From NCBI GenBank assembly GCA_022447525.1, contig JAKVBA010000033.1, forward strand, positions 1 through 54,478: 54,478 nt of DNA, given 5' to 3'. The position numbers and the translations under genes are program-made. The notes beneath the pieces were generated by a model that ran no database searches, was not told the origin of the DNA, and saw only the letters and a list, made by a program, of their open reading frames with translations. Below are positions 54,367 through 54,478 of the stretch, piece after piece; within the stretch, counting starts at the first letter, position 1, and the number at the start of each line of letters is the position of its first letter. The stretch is from Gammaproteobacteria bacterium. Its GTDB lineage: Bacteria; Pseudomonadota; Gammaproteobacteria; Arenicellales; Arenicellaceae.

Positions 54367-54478
54367 GTGAGTGAAGCTTATAAACTTTTTGGAGCAGAGT
54401 TTTCACTGTACTCGGGTAAAGCTCGCTCATATTTGCGTAAAAAAGGGGTCAATTTCGAGGAAGTCATTCCCTCGGTAT
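54367..54478 (+). CDS. Glutathione S-transferase family protein, N-terminal part (partial)
   Basis: The frame runs off the window end after about 37 residues. AYKLFGAEFSLYSGKARSYLR and KKGVNFEEV resemble the thioredoxin-like first domain of GSTs, with a Ser/Tyr-rich glutathione-contact loop. I prefer the GTG at 54367, as GAGGAG (54355-54360) then lies six bases upstream; the ATG at 54361 would be directly against that box. It is 16-22 bp behind the thiolase and likely belongs to the same operon. The subtype cannot be told from this fragment. Confidence 0.72.
   Translation, partial: MSEAYKLFGAEFSLYSGKARSYLRKKGVNFEEVIPSV

Overview
The window is chromosomal DNA of a gammaproteobacterium, most likely a marine or otherwise aquatic heterotroph. 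The rsmI/lpoA/yraN/dolP neighbourhood, rppH, elaA, yaeQ, the CcsA-like gene divergent from ffh, and the succinyl-transfer arginine catabolic genes all point to this class. GC content is moderate, ATG and GTG starts are mixed, and there are no tRNAs, insertion sequences, prophages or CRISPR arrays. Order or genus cannot be assigned from the sequence alone. Both ends cut through glutathione S-transferase-like genes.

Left part (1-16.4 kb) is housekeeping. It holds a peroxiredoxin and a HAD phosphatase; RppH followed by a secreted transpeptidase-like protein with a hexapeptide repeat linker; a stand-alone heptose-phosphate adenylyltransferase with DolP; YraN overlapping LpoA, divergent from RsmI, which overlaps a DacB-type peptidase; an Atm1-like ABC exporter; PyrD; the RNase P RNA; a Pr6Pr-like membrane protein; IspG; and a cytochrome c assembly-like protein. 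Four of these products act on peptidoglycan synthesis or the outer envelope (transpeptidase-like protein, LpoA, DacB, DolP).

Middle part (16.4-39.7 kb) holds ffh, a 600-residue acyl-CoA dehydrogenase, YceI, an MMPL/RND exporter with a very acidic Asp-Phe insertion, a secreted carboxylesterase, a parvulin, ElaA, an M24 peptidase, YaeQ and an RND adaptor/pump pair. A more accessory stretch follows (31.9-39.1 kb). It contains a repeat-bearing non-coding region, a DUF3592-like membrane protein, a sugar-porter-type MFS protein, and a two-gene unit of a secreted collagen-like/tail-collar protein plus a subtilase-CUB protein. An 876-bp stretch without a gene and a nitroreductase close it.

Right part (39.7-54.5 kb) is catabolic. 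A class III aminotransferase diverges from an Lrp-family regulator, and then comes a compact astA-astB-astE-argC-argB operon. This joins arginine-succinyltransferase catabolism to two enzymes normally used for arginine synthesis. AstD is absent, and ArgC plus ArgB running in reverse would fill exactly that step, with recovery of ATP; this is the most interesting hypothesis in the window. A periplasmic Ntn-hydrolase acylase follows. A beta-oxidation operon comes last: two half-size acyl-CoA dehydrogenases that probably form a heteromer, a 3-hydroxyacyl-CoA dehydrogenase, a thiolase and a GST.
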